This document shows, in pieces, positions 53,713 to 64,000 of a stretch of 64,000 nucleotides of DNA; positions within the stretch are counted from its first letter, which is position 1; each line of letters begins with the position of its first letter. Made by a program: the position numbers and the translations under genes. Source of the stretch: Amphiura filiformis (lineage: Eukaryota; Echinodermata; Ophiuroidea; Amphilepidida; Amphiuridae); contig NC_092642.1 of assembly GCF_039555335.1 (NCBI RefSeq), forward strand, positions 57,329,776 through 57,393,775, written 5' to 3'. The notes beneath the pieces were generated by a model, which did not search any database, was not told the DNA's origin, and saw nothing but the letters and a program-made list of their open reading frames with translations.

Positions 53713-56700
53713 GTAAGTACCACGTCCGTCGGACCGGATTCCATGGATTCAGTAAGCTTATATATTTAAATTGTCATTCCTTTACTTTCATGCTTTAGGT
53801 TTTTTTTATTTTTACATGTAAATACAAATGTAGCTGCCTTATGGGCTGGTTAGGGTTATCAATCAATCAATCAATCAATTTTATTTATCCATTCATCAAG
53901 CAACAAGCAACAATATTCATCAAGCTACCAGTGGTTGGCGTGTCCAGGGGGGGAGCTTTGGGTGCTGAAGCCCCCCGCACTTTGTTAAAAATCATGTAAA
54001 ATCAGCCGGTTTTTGGCGATTTTAGCCATCAAGCCCCCCACATAAATCTGAAAGAGGGGCTGAGCCCCCCGCAGGAAAAGATCCTGGACACGCCGGTGGC
54101 TACAATATACAATGAATTGTACAATTATGAAAATTATAAATATAATTATATCCTTCATTAATATATTCTCGTTCGTTAATTGGTTAAACGAGTATCATGT
54201 GACCAAAAATAGTTTTGCTATTTTTACAAAACAGTCAAAAAGCCGATTGATGAGGGAACGAGGTACTATTCAAAGTACTATCTCCCCGGGAAATAGTTTT
54301 ACTATCTCCCTCTGAGCGTGTATGACATCATATCCGCGTCACAGTTCCTAGTGGTCCGTGTAACTCGCCACATACGCGGGATAGCACAGCCGGTTCTGGG
54401 GTATTAATGTGTCGCAAGTCATGTTGTCTTAGCAACTAAAATACGGCGGTTTCATGCCATAATCTGAGTTACATCAGGATTAGTATCTTAATATTGACGG
54501 CAAAATACTGACAGAGAACATGGTTACTCGTTTCACGGAGATATATGAGAGGTTACAACATTTTCACGGTAAGCTTTAGCCACTCAACTATGTGCGTGTT
54601 TTGTGCATGTAGGCCTACGTGCATTCAATCAAAACAAAGCGAGGCCAGTCTAGCCTTGACTAGACCTAGCCTAGATTTATACCGAGGCCTATGACTATGA
54701 TAAAGGCCTTGCGTTTCTAATATTTTAACCAATTAATGAACAAAGAATATATTAATGAAGGATATAAAACAAATATTTACTGCTCTTAATTCGGGATCTG
54801 GTGGAATCTATTAGTCCCCTCGGTGAACTGGAGACTGTGAGCCTACTATTTTCCCTCGACCTGGCGGTCTCGGGAAAATAGTAGGCTCACGGTCTCCAGT
54901 TCACCTCGGGGACAATAGATTCCACCAGATCCCTCATGAGCAGTAAATATTTGTATAATATACACAGTATACATTGAAAAAGGTAAATATCAATGAAAAA
55001 ATTACATGGGCAAGATGATGGATTAGGACACTGCTAAACGCAGAGCGTGAGGTGCAGTGCCCTCGACCTAAAGTTACAACTGGAAACAAAGAACTACAAA
55101 TAATAATAAATTATACAAGGTAAAAATTCAGAGTGGTTATAACACTGTACTTCCACAAGGCAGCTATAACATGTAAGAATAAAAAGCCCTAAAAAGTTCT
55201 GGTTCTGGTTGAGTCGGCATTGCATGCCAGACATGCTGTATTATTATTTTTAGTGAAGTTAAGGGGGTACTACACCCATGTGGTAAATTGGTGACTATTT
55301 TTGCATTTTTCTCAAAAAATAATTACACACTGGTAACAAAAGTTATGTATATTATTGGGGCAAGGAATCCAATTACTACACTGAAATTTCAGTGACTCAA
55401 GACAAGCGGTTCAGAATATGGTCATTTTCACGGTAAAGGGTGTAACTTTGGATTTTTAACATTTTAATCCGTAGTGTTCTAATAAAGCCACAGAATTCCA
55501 TGATTTTTGGCTACATAAGTCATCTAGTTAGCAGCTACCTTGGGTAGCATAATCAGCTTTGAGAGTTACTGCGTTCAGTTTTAGCAGGCTTAAATGTACT
55601 TAATATTGCCATTTTGAAAAACTATAAAAAACAGTAACATTTTTGTAAAACCCTGTGTTTTCTTCAGTTAGTTCATGGATAATTTTTCTTATCCTGAAAG
55701 TACAGTCATAATGTTCAGTAAACACTGCCACATTAGATTTAATTGTGAACAGCCCTGTATTTTTGAGAACCGGACTTGATATTTGTTGTTTCGAGGCTTC
55801 ATTTTCCGTTAACAATTGTTAACAAACTTTGTGGGTGTAGCTTTGGTTCATAATTCTTGGTTATTTCTTCACTTCTTCTTGATTCATAACAGTTGTTATC
55901 TTAACTTGAAATGGGTAACAAAAATTAGTCGATTTGCAAGCTTTTAAAATTTTTATAAAATCTTGACTTCAAAGAGCCGTTTTCCGTTAACTTTTTGAAG
56001 CCTCCGAAACAAACTGTTCAGCAAGCTTGTGCAAATATAAATAAAAGAGCTCATCCAATCTATTTATCAAAATGTAGCAAAGTAGATCCTCAAGTCACAT
56101 GTTTTTAAATCGTGGAGATATATATCACCGTTTGAAAATGGGACCCAATACAAACTTTCCGTTAACAATTGAAGCCTCCGAAACAAATGAAGCCTCCGAA
56201 ACAACAAATAAGATTAATTATCATCTATGCATATCTAAATTGGTGTGTTTCATACTGATATCTGCATTGTAATTATTACTTGATATGTGCAGAATGTCAT
56301 AAATTTAAAAAAAATTTGACATTATGGTTAATGTTTGAAAAATATACTGATACCCAAAAAAGCCTGTTTCGGAGGCTTCACATGCAAAAAACACCATACA
56401 TAACAAATGGGTGAAAAAATTAACATGTGATAAATCTACAATATCTGCCGCATAGAATCATTGATTCAATACGCACAAGAAAATAACAGCTTAGATGATC
56501 CCAACTCTGTTGTTTTCAAAAAAACTACTTCTGCAATGTTTAACAATTGTTAACATGAAGCCTCCGAAACAAAAAAAATGACTTGCTGTGATAATTTAAT
56601 TTTTGTCACAACTGAAATTCAATACTTAGAAGCAAAGCATGAAAATTGGTAATTGTGATATTTTTTACCTATTTTTTTATGTCAACTTGCAGTAGTTAGC

Positions 56701-59700
56701 CAAATATTTTACTTTTATGATCACCTGTGTTGTTTTTACTGAAGCCTCCGAAACACAAATCGCTTGAATTGGCATTTCTAAAAATAACTCCAATTTCTGT
56801 GAAACTTGGCTGGGAGGTTCCTTTCATCAAGTAGTATTTGTACATGAAGTTAGACCTTCAAATTATTTTAGGAACCCAATTAAAACTTAAAAAATATGTT
56901 TAAGGTTTGGAACTTTCCATTGTAAATGACACTTGATGTTAAAAATTTTCAAAACTGCAATTACAGTTTAACTTATATCTGTTGACTTACTTTGGAATGG
57001 GATTTCACATGTATTCCAGCTTTCATGTCATAATTTTCTGAGGTTATGTAAAATACATTTTTTCTTAGATTTTAACCAAAATGTTATGGAAATGTCAAAT
57101 TTTTATTAGAAATCAAAAGGTTTAAGCCTTGAAACATTATTTTACTGGAATTTAAGTTGCTTCTATGCATGATTTCAGTAAACAGAAACATATTTAAAGG
57201 AGTATTTCGTGATCCTAGCATCCTCTTTTTATGACATTTTTCAGTACATATCCACGAAAAAGCATATTCCCAAAATTTCAGTTGATTCCGATTTTGCGTT
57301 ATGAAGTTATGCATGATTATGTGTATTACACTGCTCCATAGACAATACGTTGTAATTTCGTTCTGGTGCACCAGAACGAAATTCAAATTTCACGATATCT
57401 TTGCTAAACGAATTAATCTGCAAGAAATATTTTGTACATAAACATTATGTAGCCAGAGGTTTCCAGTGATATAAAAATCTCAACTTTTTTGAGAAAAGTG
57501 GGGGATGAGGCTGTGGATCACGAAGTGCCCTTTAAGTGGTTTGAAATTTTGACCCTAAAAATCAAAAGTTACACCCTTTACTGTGAAAATGAACATATAT
57601 GATAGGAAACGAGGTACATCATAGCGGCACCTTATTTATGATCATAAATAACAAACCGCTTGTCTTGAGTCACTGAAATTCCAGTGTAGTAATTGGATTC
57701 CTTGCCCCTATAATATACATAACTTTTGTTACCACTGTGTTATTAGTTTTTGAGAAAAATGCAAAAATAGACACACATTTATCGAGGGGTGTAGTACCCC
57801 CTTAATTCTTTATTACAACTCAACACAAAAATTGACAACCATTAGAGTTACCAAATAGCGCGGAAAAGGGGGTACATAATTTGCACTGTCCGCGAAATTT
57901 GGTTAAAAAGGGGTACGTAATTTTATGTCAATATTTAGTGTCACTGAAAAGGGGTGTTCGAAATTCAAGTCATTGAAAACCACAAAAAAGGGGTTGTTTT
58001 TGGTCAACTTTTGTCCTCGATTTTGCTTGAAAAAGGGGGGTCAATTTGATGAAAAATCATTGCAAAGGGGGTCTTAAAAAGATATGACCACGGAAGTAAT
58101 AAAAAGTTAACTTTAGTTACGTACACACAATTTTAAGATTTTCACATAGCACCACAATGCAACATGCTTTGCAAAATGCCCTAAAACTGGTTAATGCGTC
58201 CAGGTTCCCATTACAGCAGCATTATCACTGGGACTAGACTCTTAGGTTTTGGATGGTATTTATGAATAACTTGGAGTCTCATGTACTCATTCCAAGTATT
58301 CAAAAATTAAGAGCTTGTGAAGTTCTTTATGGTTAAACGTACAGTACCGTAATAAACACCCGAGGTGGGGAACATAAACCAGATACATTTGTATGGTGTG
58401 TGTGTGTGCTCCTGTAGAAAGGAGGGATTTACAAGTAAAATCTTGTCTACAAGCATATACATGTAGTGATTTTGATGAAAGCTAAATTAATCCAGGCGCC
58501 ATTATGGAGTTTGAGCAAATAAATTACAGATCCAAGCATATACAAACAAGTATTATTGTAAGACCAATCTATTGTATTGGCATATGTATGCGTATATATA
58601 TTGTATTAATTTAGCTTTCATCAAAATCACTATATATGCTTGTAGACAAGGTTTTACGGTATAGCATAACAAAAGGGTAGTTCCAATATTAACAAGTATA
58701 AAATTGGTTATTTGCACATCAAAGAACATTAAATAATCTAAGCCTTCGCTAGGGCATTTGTGTATGAAAGATATGTCATGGTTTGGTCTGGCTGAAAAAG
58801 GTAATTATTTCACATTAAAGTGGCATGTACAGCACATGTATTCTAATGGGATGCTTTGAAAATCCTCTGCTATGTGCATGTATGGCATATTGTACTGCGG
58901 TACCACTACCAGCAGTCCAGCAACATGTACCCGCACCCCAGAATTTAGTATGCCCATATCATTTTGCACTTTTGCCTAGTTCCAGTAACTGTAACCATAC
59001 TCAGGTCCGTAGATGTCATTATGTTTATGATAAAGACTGAAGTCTTGCTGGCAAGACTAACTTTTGCCCAGTGAGTCTTGTATGTAGTTACGTATGTAGT
59101 TATGTAGTAACTTCTGACTCTGTTGTTCACAGTTCTTTGCCGCTGGAATGATCTACCTGACGGTGCATATATTTGATTATATCGGTCCAATGAAGCATAT
59201 GTTTGATGTGTACTACCTGACAGGACCAGCTGGTGTACTGATTGGACTCAGCATCCTACTTACTATTGTAGGATTTATTGGATGTCTTACATCATGCAAG
59301 GAAAAAAGCAGATGCCTTCACATTACTGTAAGTAGATTTGTGACTTTACATGTATTCTTAAATTCTGAAGTTCTTGAAACCAAACCCATGCCCGGTTAAA
59401 GTTAAAAACATACCCGCTTAAAGTTGAAACAATACCCAATTAAGTTGAAATCATATGCGGTTAAGTTGAAATCATACCCAATTAAAGTTAAAATCATACC
59501 CGGTTAAGTTGAAACCATACCCGGTTAAGTTGAAAGTGAAACCATACGGTACCTTGTTAAGTTGAAACCATACCCGGTTAAGTTGAAACCATAACTGGTT
59601 GAGTTGAAACCATACCCGGTTAAATTGAAACCATAACCGGTTGAGATGAAACCATACCCGGTTAAGTTAAAACCATACCTGGTTAAGTTGAAACTATACC

Positions 59701-62700
59701 TGGTTAAGTTGAAACCATACCTGGTTAAATTGAAACCATAACCGGTCATGCCGGTTGAGTTGAAAGTGAAACCATACCTGTTAAAGTTGAAATTTTTACA
59801 ATTTTGATTTGATTTGAGTTTTAAATATTTAGATACATGTACATTTTGTATGATAGTTTAAAATTGTAGGAATTTCCCACTTCTCCTACAATGCTGTTTA
59901 GAGATTTTCTGATGTAATATATTGTTGCAAAGTTATATGCAAATTAAAATTAGGATAATTGTGTTTTCATAATGTTTGGAGGTGGCAGTAACATGTTTAT
60001 CTTTGCTCTGCAGTTCTTTGTAATGCTTCTGGTGATTGTCATGATGGAGATCACTGGTGCGGTTCTTGCTATTGTCTACAAGGATGAGGTAAGGTCACTT
60101 TATTATATATTAGTTTGTCTCAAGGCTTTACACAGAATTTCATAAAATACCTGATGGTTTCTCAAAATGAAAGCCAACACCCTTCTTAACCGAAGTAAGG
60201 CACCACATTCAATTTGGTCCTATAGTATACAAATATTAACTGTCTATGAGTGTGATGGTGAAATATAATCACGAGGTGAAAGATGGATTGTTCCATTCCA
60301 CGAGCCGGAACGGCGAGTGGAATGGAACAATACATCTTTCACCGAAAGTGATTATATTTCACCATTACACTAATTTAAGACAGTTAATATTTGTTTTATA
60401 CCACTCATACATAAATTCTATTACTAAAATACTATTTAAGGTAGGATATACATTTTTTCATCAACATAACACCATGTTTTGCCGTGATATACTTTACATT
60501 TTGGGGTCCACCCCATAACTAAATCGGCGAGTCAAGAGTCAGCATACGACTTGGCGCAGGCGCACTACTGCAGAGCACATGATGGTAAAGACTATCACAC
60601 GGAGAGGGTGATAGTAAAAATGATAAATGGTAATCAACCAATGAACTGTCTAGAATTTATGTATGAGTGATATAAAACTGTCTGTGCCTGGTTAGGTACC
60701 AATGACCCCTAACATCGCTCCCTGGAGATATAATAAATTGTATCAAGCATAATAATTAAGAGTTGCATAGTGTTATTGTTTTTCATGTAAATAATAAAAC
60801 AATCTCTTCGGGCACCGATAGCGCTATAGGGCCAAAAAAAATGTTGTGCCTTACTGTTCTTAAGTTGCAAATACCCTTTCACTAGACGTAGCTTTAGAAA
60901 GGGTCCCTGTTGTAAATCCCTATTACTTACGTAGGGTACTGATCATAAGTCATTTTTAGTGAAATGGATTTTACGATGCGTCATAGGTTACCATTGATTT
61001 TGAGACTTGGTTCGTAGAGTTGAGTGAAATAGACCTGTGGACAGGTAAAAGAGGATGAGTTGATGCCGATTAGGCCCAGATTAAATGCTCTTTCCTTGCT
61101 TGTTCTTTGTGTAAGTATATTTTTTTTAATATGGTTAAGTGGTAGGCCTATTTCTTGGAAAGCACACACATGCATTATAATATATTTGAGTACAGTTTGA
61201 CATCACTGCCCCAAGTGACTCAATTTAGTTAGTCACTTGGGGGCAGTGTTGAGTTTAACTCAAATTCAAATATAATTTCAGTGTGTGCTTAAAACCAGAC
61301 AGTTGAATGTGTCGGGAAACAAGCCAAAATATAGAGCTGTTTAATTTATATTTTATTACTTTTTCCTGATAAAACTTGGAAAATGTATACTGGCACAGAA
61401 TAAATTTTGAAATATTATCTATGCCCGTGCAACGGGGCATAGATATTGTATTTGTTTTGTTTAGTCTTCGGATTCTCCTTCTTCTTCTCCTTCTCAAGAT
61501 CAGTCCTTTGCCCTCCTCTAGCTCAAGAACTAAAGTAGCCTCGGGGCCCATACTTGGTACAATGATGGCCCATGACCCCTAGAAACATCCTAGGGTACCC
61601 CCGACCCCAGAGGTCAAAGGTCATGGGCTACAGGGGGCAATATGTGTAAAATTTCAAACAGCTCTAGCTCAAGAACTATAGCGCCCTCAGGGTTCATACT
61701 TAGTATAATGATGGCCCATGATCCCTAGAAGTAACTTATGGTAGCCTCGACCCCAGGGGTCAAAGGTCACAGGCTACAGGGGTAATATGTGTAAATTTTT
61801 AAAACCGCTTTAGCTCAAGAACTATAGCGCCCTCAGCGTTCATAATTAGTACAATGATGACCCATGACCCTTAGATATTTTCTGCAGTAACATCGACCCC
61901 AGAGGTCAAAAGTCATGGGCTACAGGGAGCAATATGTGTAAAATTTCAAACATCTCCAGCTCAAGAACTACAGCGCCCTCAGGGTTCATACTTGGTACAA
62001 TGATGGCCCATAACCCTAGATGTATTCTGAGGTAGCCGCAACCCCAGAGGTCAAAGTTCAAAGGCTTTAAACTGCAAATTAGGTACGAACTATTAACACA
62101 GTGTAGCTTAATAGGCCGCATTTTGTTAGCTACCTGTATTTGCAATGATAACGGCCTGAATCGTACGTCAAGGAAACTGATCACTTGACAAAAACTCCCT
62201 TAAAAGGGAATGTGTAGGCATTTTGATTTTGGTTCCTTGGACCACCTCAATAGGTTGTCATGATGGGACAAGAAGTGTGGTTGGTTAAGGGGTGGGGTAT
62301 AAGAGAGAGTGTGGTCAAGTCTGGTGGTGTTTAAGAGAGAGTGAGGGTCTGATGGGGTATAAGAGAGAGTGAAGGCTTAGTAGTGTATTAGAGAGAGTGT
62401 GGGCCAGTCTGGTGGTGTTTTAGAGCGTGAGTGTCTGGTGGAGTATAAGAGAGAGAGAGAGTGAGGGTCTGGTGGGGTATTAGAGAAAGTGTGGTCCAGG
62501 CTGGTGGTGTTTTAGAGAGATTGATGGTCTAATGGGGTATAAGAGAGAGTGAAGGCTTGGTAGGGTATAAGAGAGAGTGTGGGACAGTCTGGTGGTGTTT
62601 TAGAGAGTGTGCGTGTATAGTGGAGTATAAGAGCGTTAAGGCTTGGTGGGGTATTATAGAGAGTATGGGTCAGCCTGGTGGTGTTTTAGAGCGAGTGAGT

Positions 62701-63139
62701 TTCTGGTGGAGTATAATAGAGAGTGAGGGTTTGGTGGGGTATCAGAGAGAGTGTGGTCCAGTCTAATGGTGTTTTAGAGAGAGTGAGGGTCTGGTGGGGT
62801 ATAAATGAGAGTGAAGGCTTGGTAGGGTATTAGAGAGAGTGTGGGCCAGTCTAGTGTTATGATCATTACATGTATATCAAATGAAAGTTTAAAACAAGGG
62901 GTTTCACATGGGGCTCACCAAGTTTTCGTTTGTGAATAGGGGAAGGGGGTTAGCTGTGGTCATCACGGGCATAGATATTCGTGTTTGGTCAAACACAACT
63001 GTGGTTTCTAGTCTTGTTTTCTTCTTCTGCTACTGAATTCTAGGTCAACACAGCCATAGAGACAGGAATGACTCAAGCAATTAACAGTTATAATGATGAG
63101 GACAATGTACAAGAAAGCTGGGATTACATGCAGGAAACG
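53650..63139 (+). CDS. Tetraspanin (partial, 4 exons, C-terminus off window)
   Basis: Join 53650-53712, 59133-59327, 60014-60088, 63044-63139; 143 residues, all introns phase 0. MAGCCNISGRLVLMLLALVF starts TM1 (about residues 9-32). A small extracellular loop with DYIGPMKHMFDVYYLTG follows, then TM2 (about 50-72) and the Cys-rich inner loop GCLTSCKEKSRCLH. TM3 (about 86-107) contains the acidic residue typical of the family (MMEITGAV), and the large loop begins YKDEVNTAIETGMTQAI. The 75-bp exon and junction positions match tetraspanin genes. The CCG motif, rest of the loop and TM4 lie beyond the window. Tetraspanins organise membrane microdomains with integrins and other partners. Subfamily is not certain; TSPAN3-like is a weak guess. 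Confidence 0.9.
54147..54775. repeat. Outer inverted pair in tetraspanin intron 1
   Basis: TATCCTTCATTAATATATTC and GTTAATTGGTTAA at the left face TTAACCAATTAATGAAC and ATATTAATGAAGGATA at 54723-54766. Confidence 0.7.
54771..54954. repeat. Long palindrome
   Basis: AATATTTACTGCTC and GGGATCTGGTGGAATCTATT face inverted copies, as do CCTCGGTGAACTGGAGAC and GTGAGCCTACTATTTTCC. Short centre near 54862, so a strong cruciform or hairpin is possible. Confidence 0.9.
55421..57592. mobile_element. 2.2-kb TIR element with iterated GAAGCCTCCGAAACA motif
   Basis: Inverted termini of about 36 bp, including TCATTTTCACGGTAAAGGGT and GTGTAACTTTGGATTTT. Seven GAAGCCTCCGAAACA motifs: 55787-55800 (-, one base short), 55997-56011, 56171-56185, 56189-56203 (+), 56365-56379 (-), 56557-56571 and 56741-56755 (+). 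Palindromes GTTAACAATTGTTAAC (55808-55823) and TTAACAATTGTTAA (56540-56553) lie next to motif copies. No long ORF. Confidence 0.9.
57198..57531. mobile_element. MITE nested in the 2.2-kb element, TTAA target
   Basis: TTAA at 57194-57197 and 57532-57535. Ends AGGAGTATTTCGTGATCC and GGATCACGAAGTGCCCT are inverted. Contains a perfect 30-bp palindrome at 57354-57383 (half-site AATTTCGTTCTGGTG). Confidence 0.85.
57806..58430. other. Tetraspanin intron 1 segment, low-grade repeats
   Basis: Several AAAAAGGGGG-type blocks (57860-58075), otherwise nothing recognised. A (TG)n run lies near 58400. Confidence 0.5.
58436..58657. mobile_element. Foldback/MITE
   Basis: CTTGTCTACAAGCATATACA and GTGATTTTGATGAAAGCTAA at the left are inverted at 58610-58657. 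Confidence 0.85.
59133..59327 (+). CDS. Tetraspanin exon 2 (TM1 end to inner loop)
   Basis: 195 bp, residues 22-86, containing GPAGVLIGLSILLTIVGFIG (TM2) and CLTSCKEKSRCL. Acceptor TTCACAG, donor GTAAGT. Confidence 0.93.
59376..59790. repeat. 21-bp minisatellite, GTTGAAACCATACCCGGTTAA
   Basis: About 19 copies of a unit whose core is AAACCATACCCGGTTAA, with small length changes, in tetraspanin intron 2. The minus-strand YGFNLTG repeat ORF is a by-product of the 21-bp period. Confidence 0.92.
60014..60088 (+). CDS. Tetraspanin exon 3 (TM3)
   Basis: 75 bp, residues 87-111: FFVMLLVIVMMEITGAVLAI then VYKDE. Acceptor CTGCAG, donor GTAAGG. Confidence 0.93.
60226..60682. mobile_element. Foldback element with inner palindrome
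   Basis: CAAATATTAACTGTCT and GGTGAAATATAATCAC at the left are inverted by 60402 around a GGAACGGCGAGTGG centre. TCATACATAAATTCTA at 60406 faces its inverse at 60655-60670. Confidence 0.8.
61515..62075. repeat. Four tandem copies of a unit of about 146 bp with AGGTCAAAGGTCA
   Basis: TAGCTCAAGAACT-type starts at 61519, 61665, 61810 and 61957. Each unit has GCGCCCTCAGGGTTCATACT-like, AATGATGGCCCATGA, CCCCAGAGGTCAAAGGTCA and GGGCTACAGGG blocks. Confidence 0.92.
62275..62855. repeat. Minisatellite, GGTGGGGTATAAGAGAGAGTG units
   Basis: Units of about 30 bp alternate between a GTATAAGAGAGAGTG form and a GGTGTTTTAGAGAGAGTG form, giving larger composite repeats. In tetraspanin intron 3. Confidence 0.85.
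63044..63139 (+). CDS. Tetraspanin exon 4 (start of large extracellular loop)
   Basis: 96 bp, residues 112-143: VNTAIETGMTQAINSYND and ESWDYMQET. Acceptor TTCTAG, donor GTAGGT. Confidence 0.9.
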
Positions 63140-64000
63140 GTAGGTCTTGTCATTTTGAGGTTAATATAGTCCTTTACTGTAATCGCATCAAGTAGCCAAA
63201 CACCACTTGGATATTAAAAACAAAGTGTGCAGACTATGATTACTAATGTGACATATCTTGGCTTAATTTTAATGAGGGCTCACTTATATTCTGATTTTGG
63301 ACTTGTTCATTTATTGAACGTGCAACCCTAAGTAAAAATTGACTATGGCCATTCCATTTTGAGCAGGAATTTGTGCATGAACTTCATTCCAATCTAACTG
63401 CAAGGACTAAGTGAGTATTTAACTTTCACGCCAACACAAAGCTCCGCAAATTCCACAGGCGGTAGTATACACTGTAGTTAGTGGAATCCAGGAATTATTT
63501 CTGTGCCCGTTATAAAATGATTTTGGATAATGGCATGTGCCCTGAGGTTTTATATCATCATGAGATCTGGATGACCAGTAGCAAGCCAGGCCCAGTTTTG
63601 GACTGCTTTTCCACAGATCCCCGTGTTAAGCTTCTTTTTTTTTTATCCACTTGGGCAGCTAGCAAACAGAGGGAATACAGTTGCAGAAAGATTGGATGTG
63701 GAAAATCTATTAAAATTTGGGCATAAATTAATTACAGTAGACCATGGAAAAGTCTAATAGATCATAGATGGAGTTGTAAAATATCATAATGTAATTTTTA
63801 GTACCTGCAATTATAGTTTTAGCCTAACCTTTCTGGAGGGAAACACAAAGGTAGGCAAAGCCTAAATCTTGCCTGTTTATCCTTGTTGCCATACATGTAG
63901 GAAAGACATCCAAATTTCAAACCTATCTGGCTTCACTCCAGTGCTGTACGGTGCGACCATTTTAGGCGCATTGGCGACTAGATTTTTTCTGATGGCGACT
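63140..64000. other. Tetraspanin intron 4 start, nothing recognised
   Basis: No further tetraspanin exon found before the edge: no CCG-containing frame with suitable splice ends is visible. Confidence 0.55.

Larger units (their letters stand above)
55263..57801. mobile_element. TTAA MITE, copy 3, split by a 2.2-kb insertion
   Basis: TTAA at 55259-55262 and 57802-57805. Left arm 55263 to about 55420 and right arm about 57593-57801 correspond to the two halves of copies 1 and 2. Confidence 0.9.

Noticed and set aside
59525..59749. YGFNLTGYGFNLTR repeat protein
   Set aside because: Minus-strand reading of the 21-bp minisatellite in a tetraspanin intron.

Overview
The window reads as nuclear DNA of a marine invertebrate deuterostome. 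An echinoderm or hemichordate is my best guess, from the gene sequences and a great excess of the word TAGGCC, but it is not proven. Coding sequence is sparse and split by long introns with GT-AG junctions. The rest is a dense, often nested, collection of inverted-repeat DNA transposons (MITE and foldback types), tRNA-derived SINEs, decayed non-LTR retrotransposons and minisatellites. No bacterial-type gene, CRISPR array or operon is present.

Three genes can be read exon by exon. (1) SIRT6, an NAD-dependent chromatin deacylase, lies on the minus strand in seven exons between 27404 and 9325 and is incomplete: the C-terminal exons lie beyond the left edge. Its intron after exon 7 is occupied from its first base (9324) to the window edge by about 170 copies of a 54-bp tandem repeat. 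(2) XPA, the nucleotide-excision-repair scaffold, lies on the plus strand in six exons, 30615-45881, and is complete at 265 residues. The end of its last exon, stop codon included, is tandemly repeated with an 83-bp period in the 3' UTR. (3) A tetraspanin begins at 53650 on the plus strand. Four exons are visible to 63139, and the gene runs off the right edge before the CCG motif of the large extracellular loop.

Layout: 1-9324 satellite; 9325-27404 SIRT6; 27405-30614 spacer between two divergent repair genes, holding a TIR element, a MITE and a dead reverse transcriptase; 30615-45881 XPA; 45882-53649 repeat-rich intergenic DNA; 53650-64000 tetraspanin.

SIRT6 and XPA are head to head about 3.2 kb apart and both act in genome maintenance, so shared regulation is possible but untested. 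The most unusual features are: the SIRT6 satellite that begins exactly at a splice donor; the iterated XPA terminus; a group of TIR elements that each carry one short private motif many times in both orientations; and several nested insertions whose empty site can be read from a second copy in the same window, giving target duplications (TTAA, TA, 8 bp) directly.
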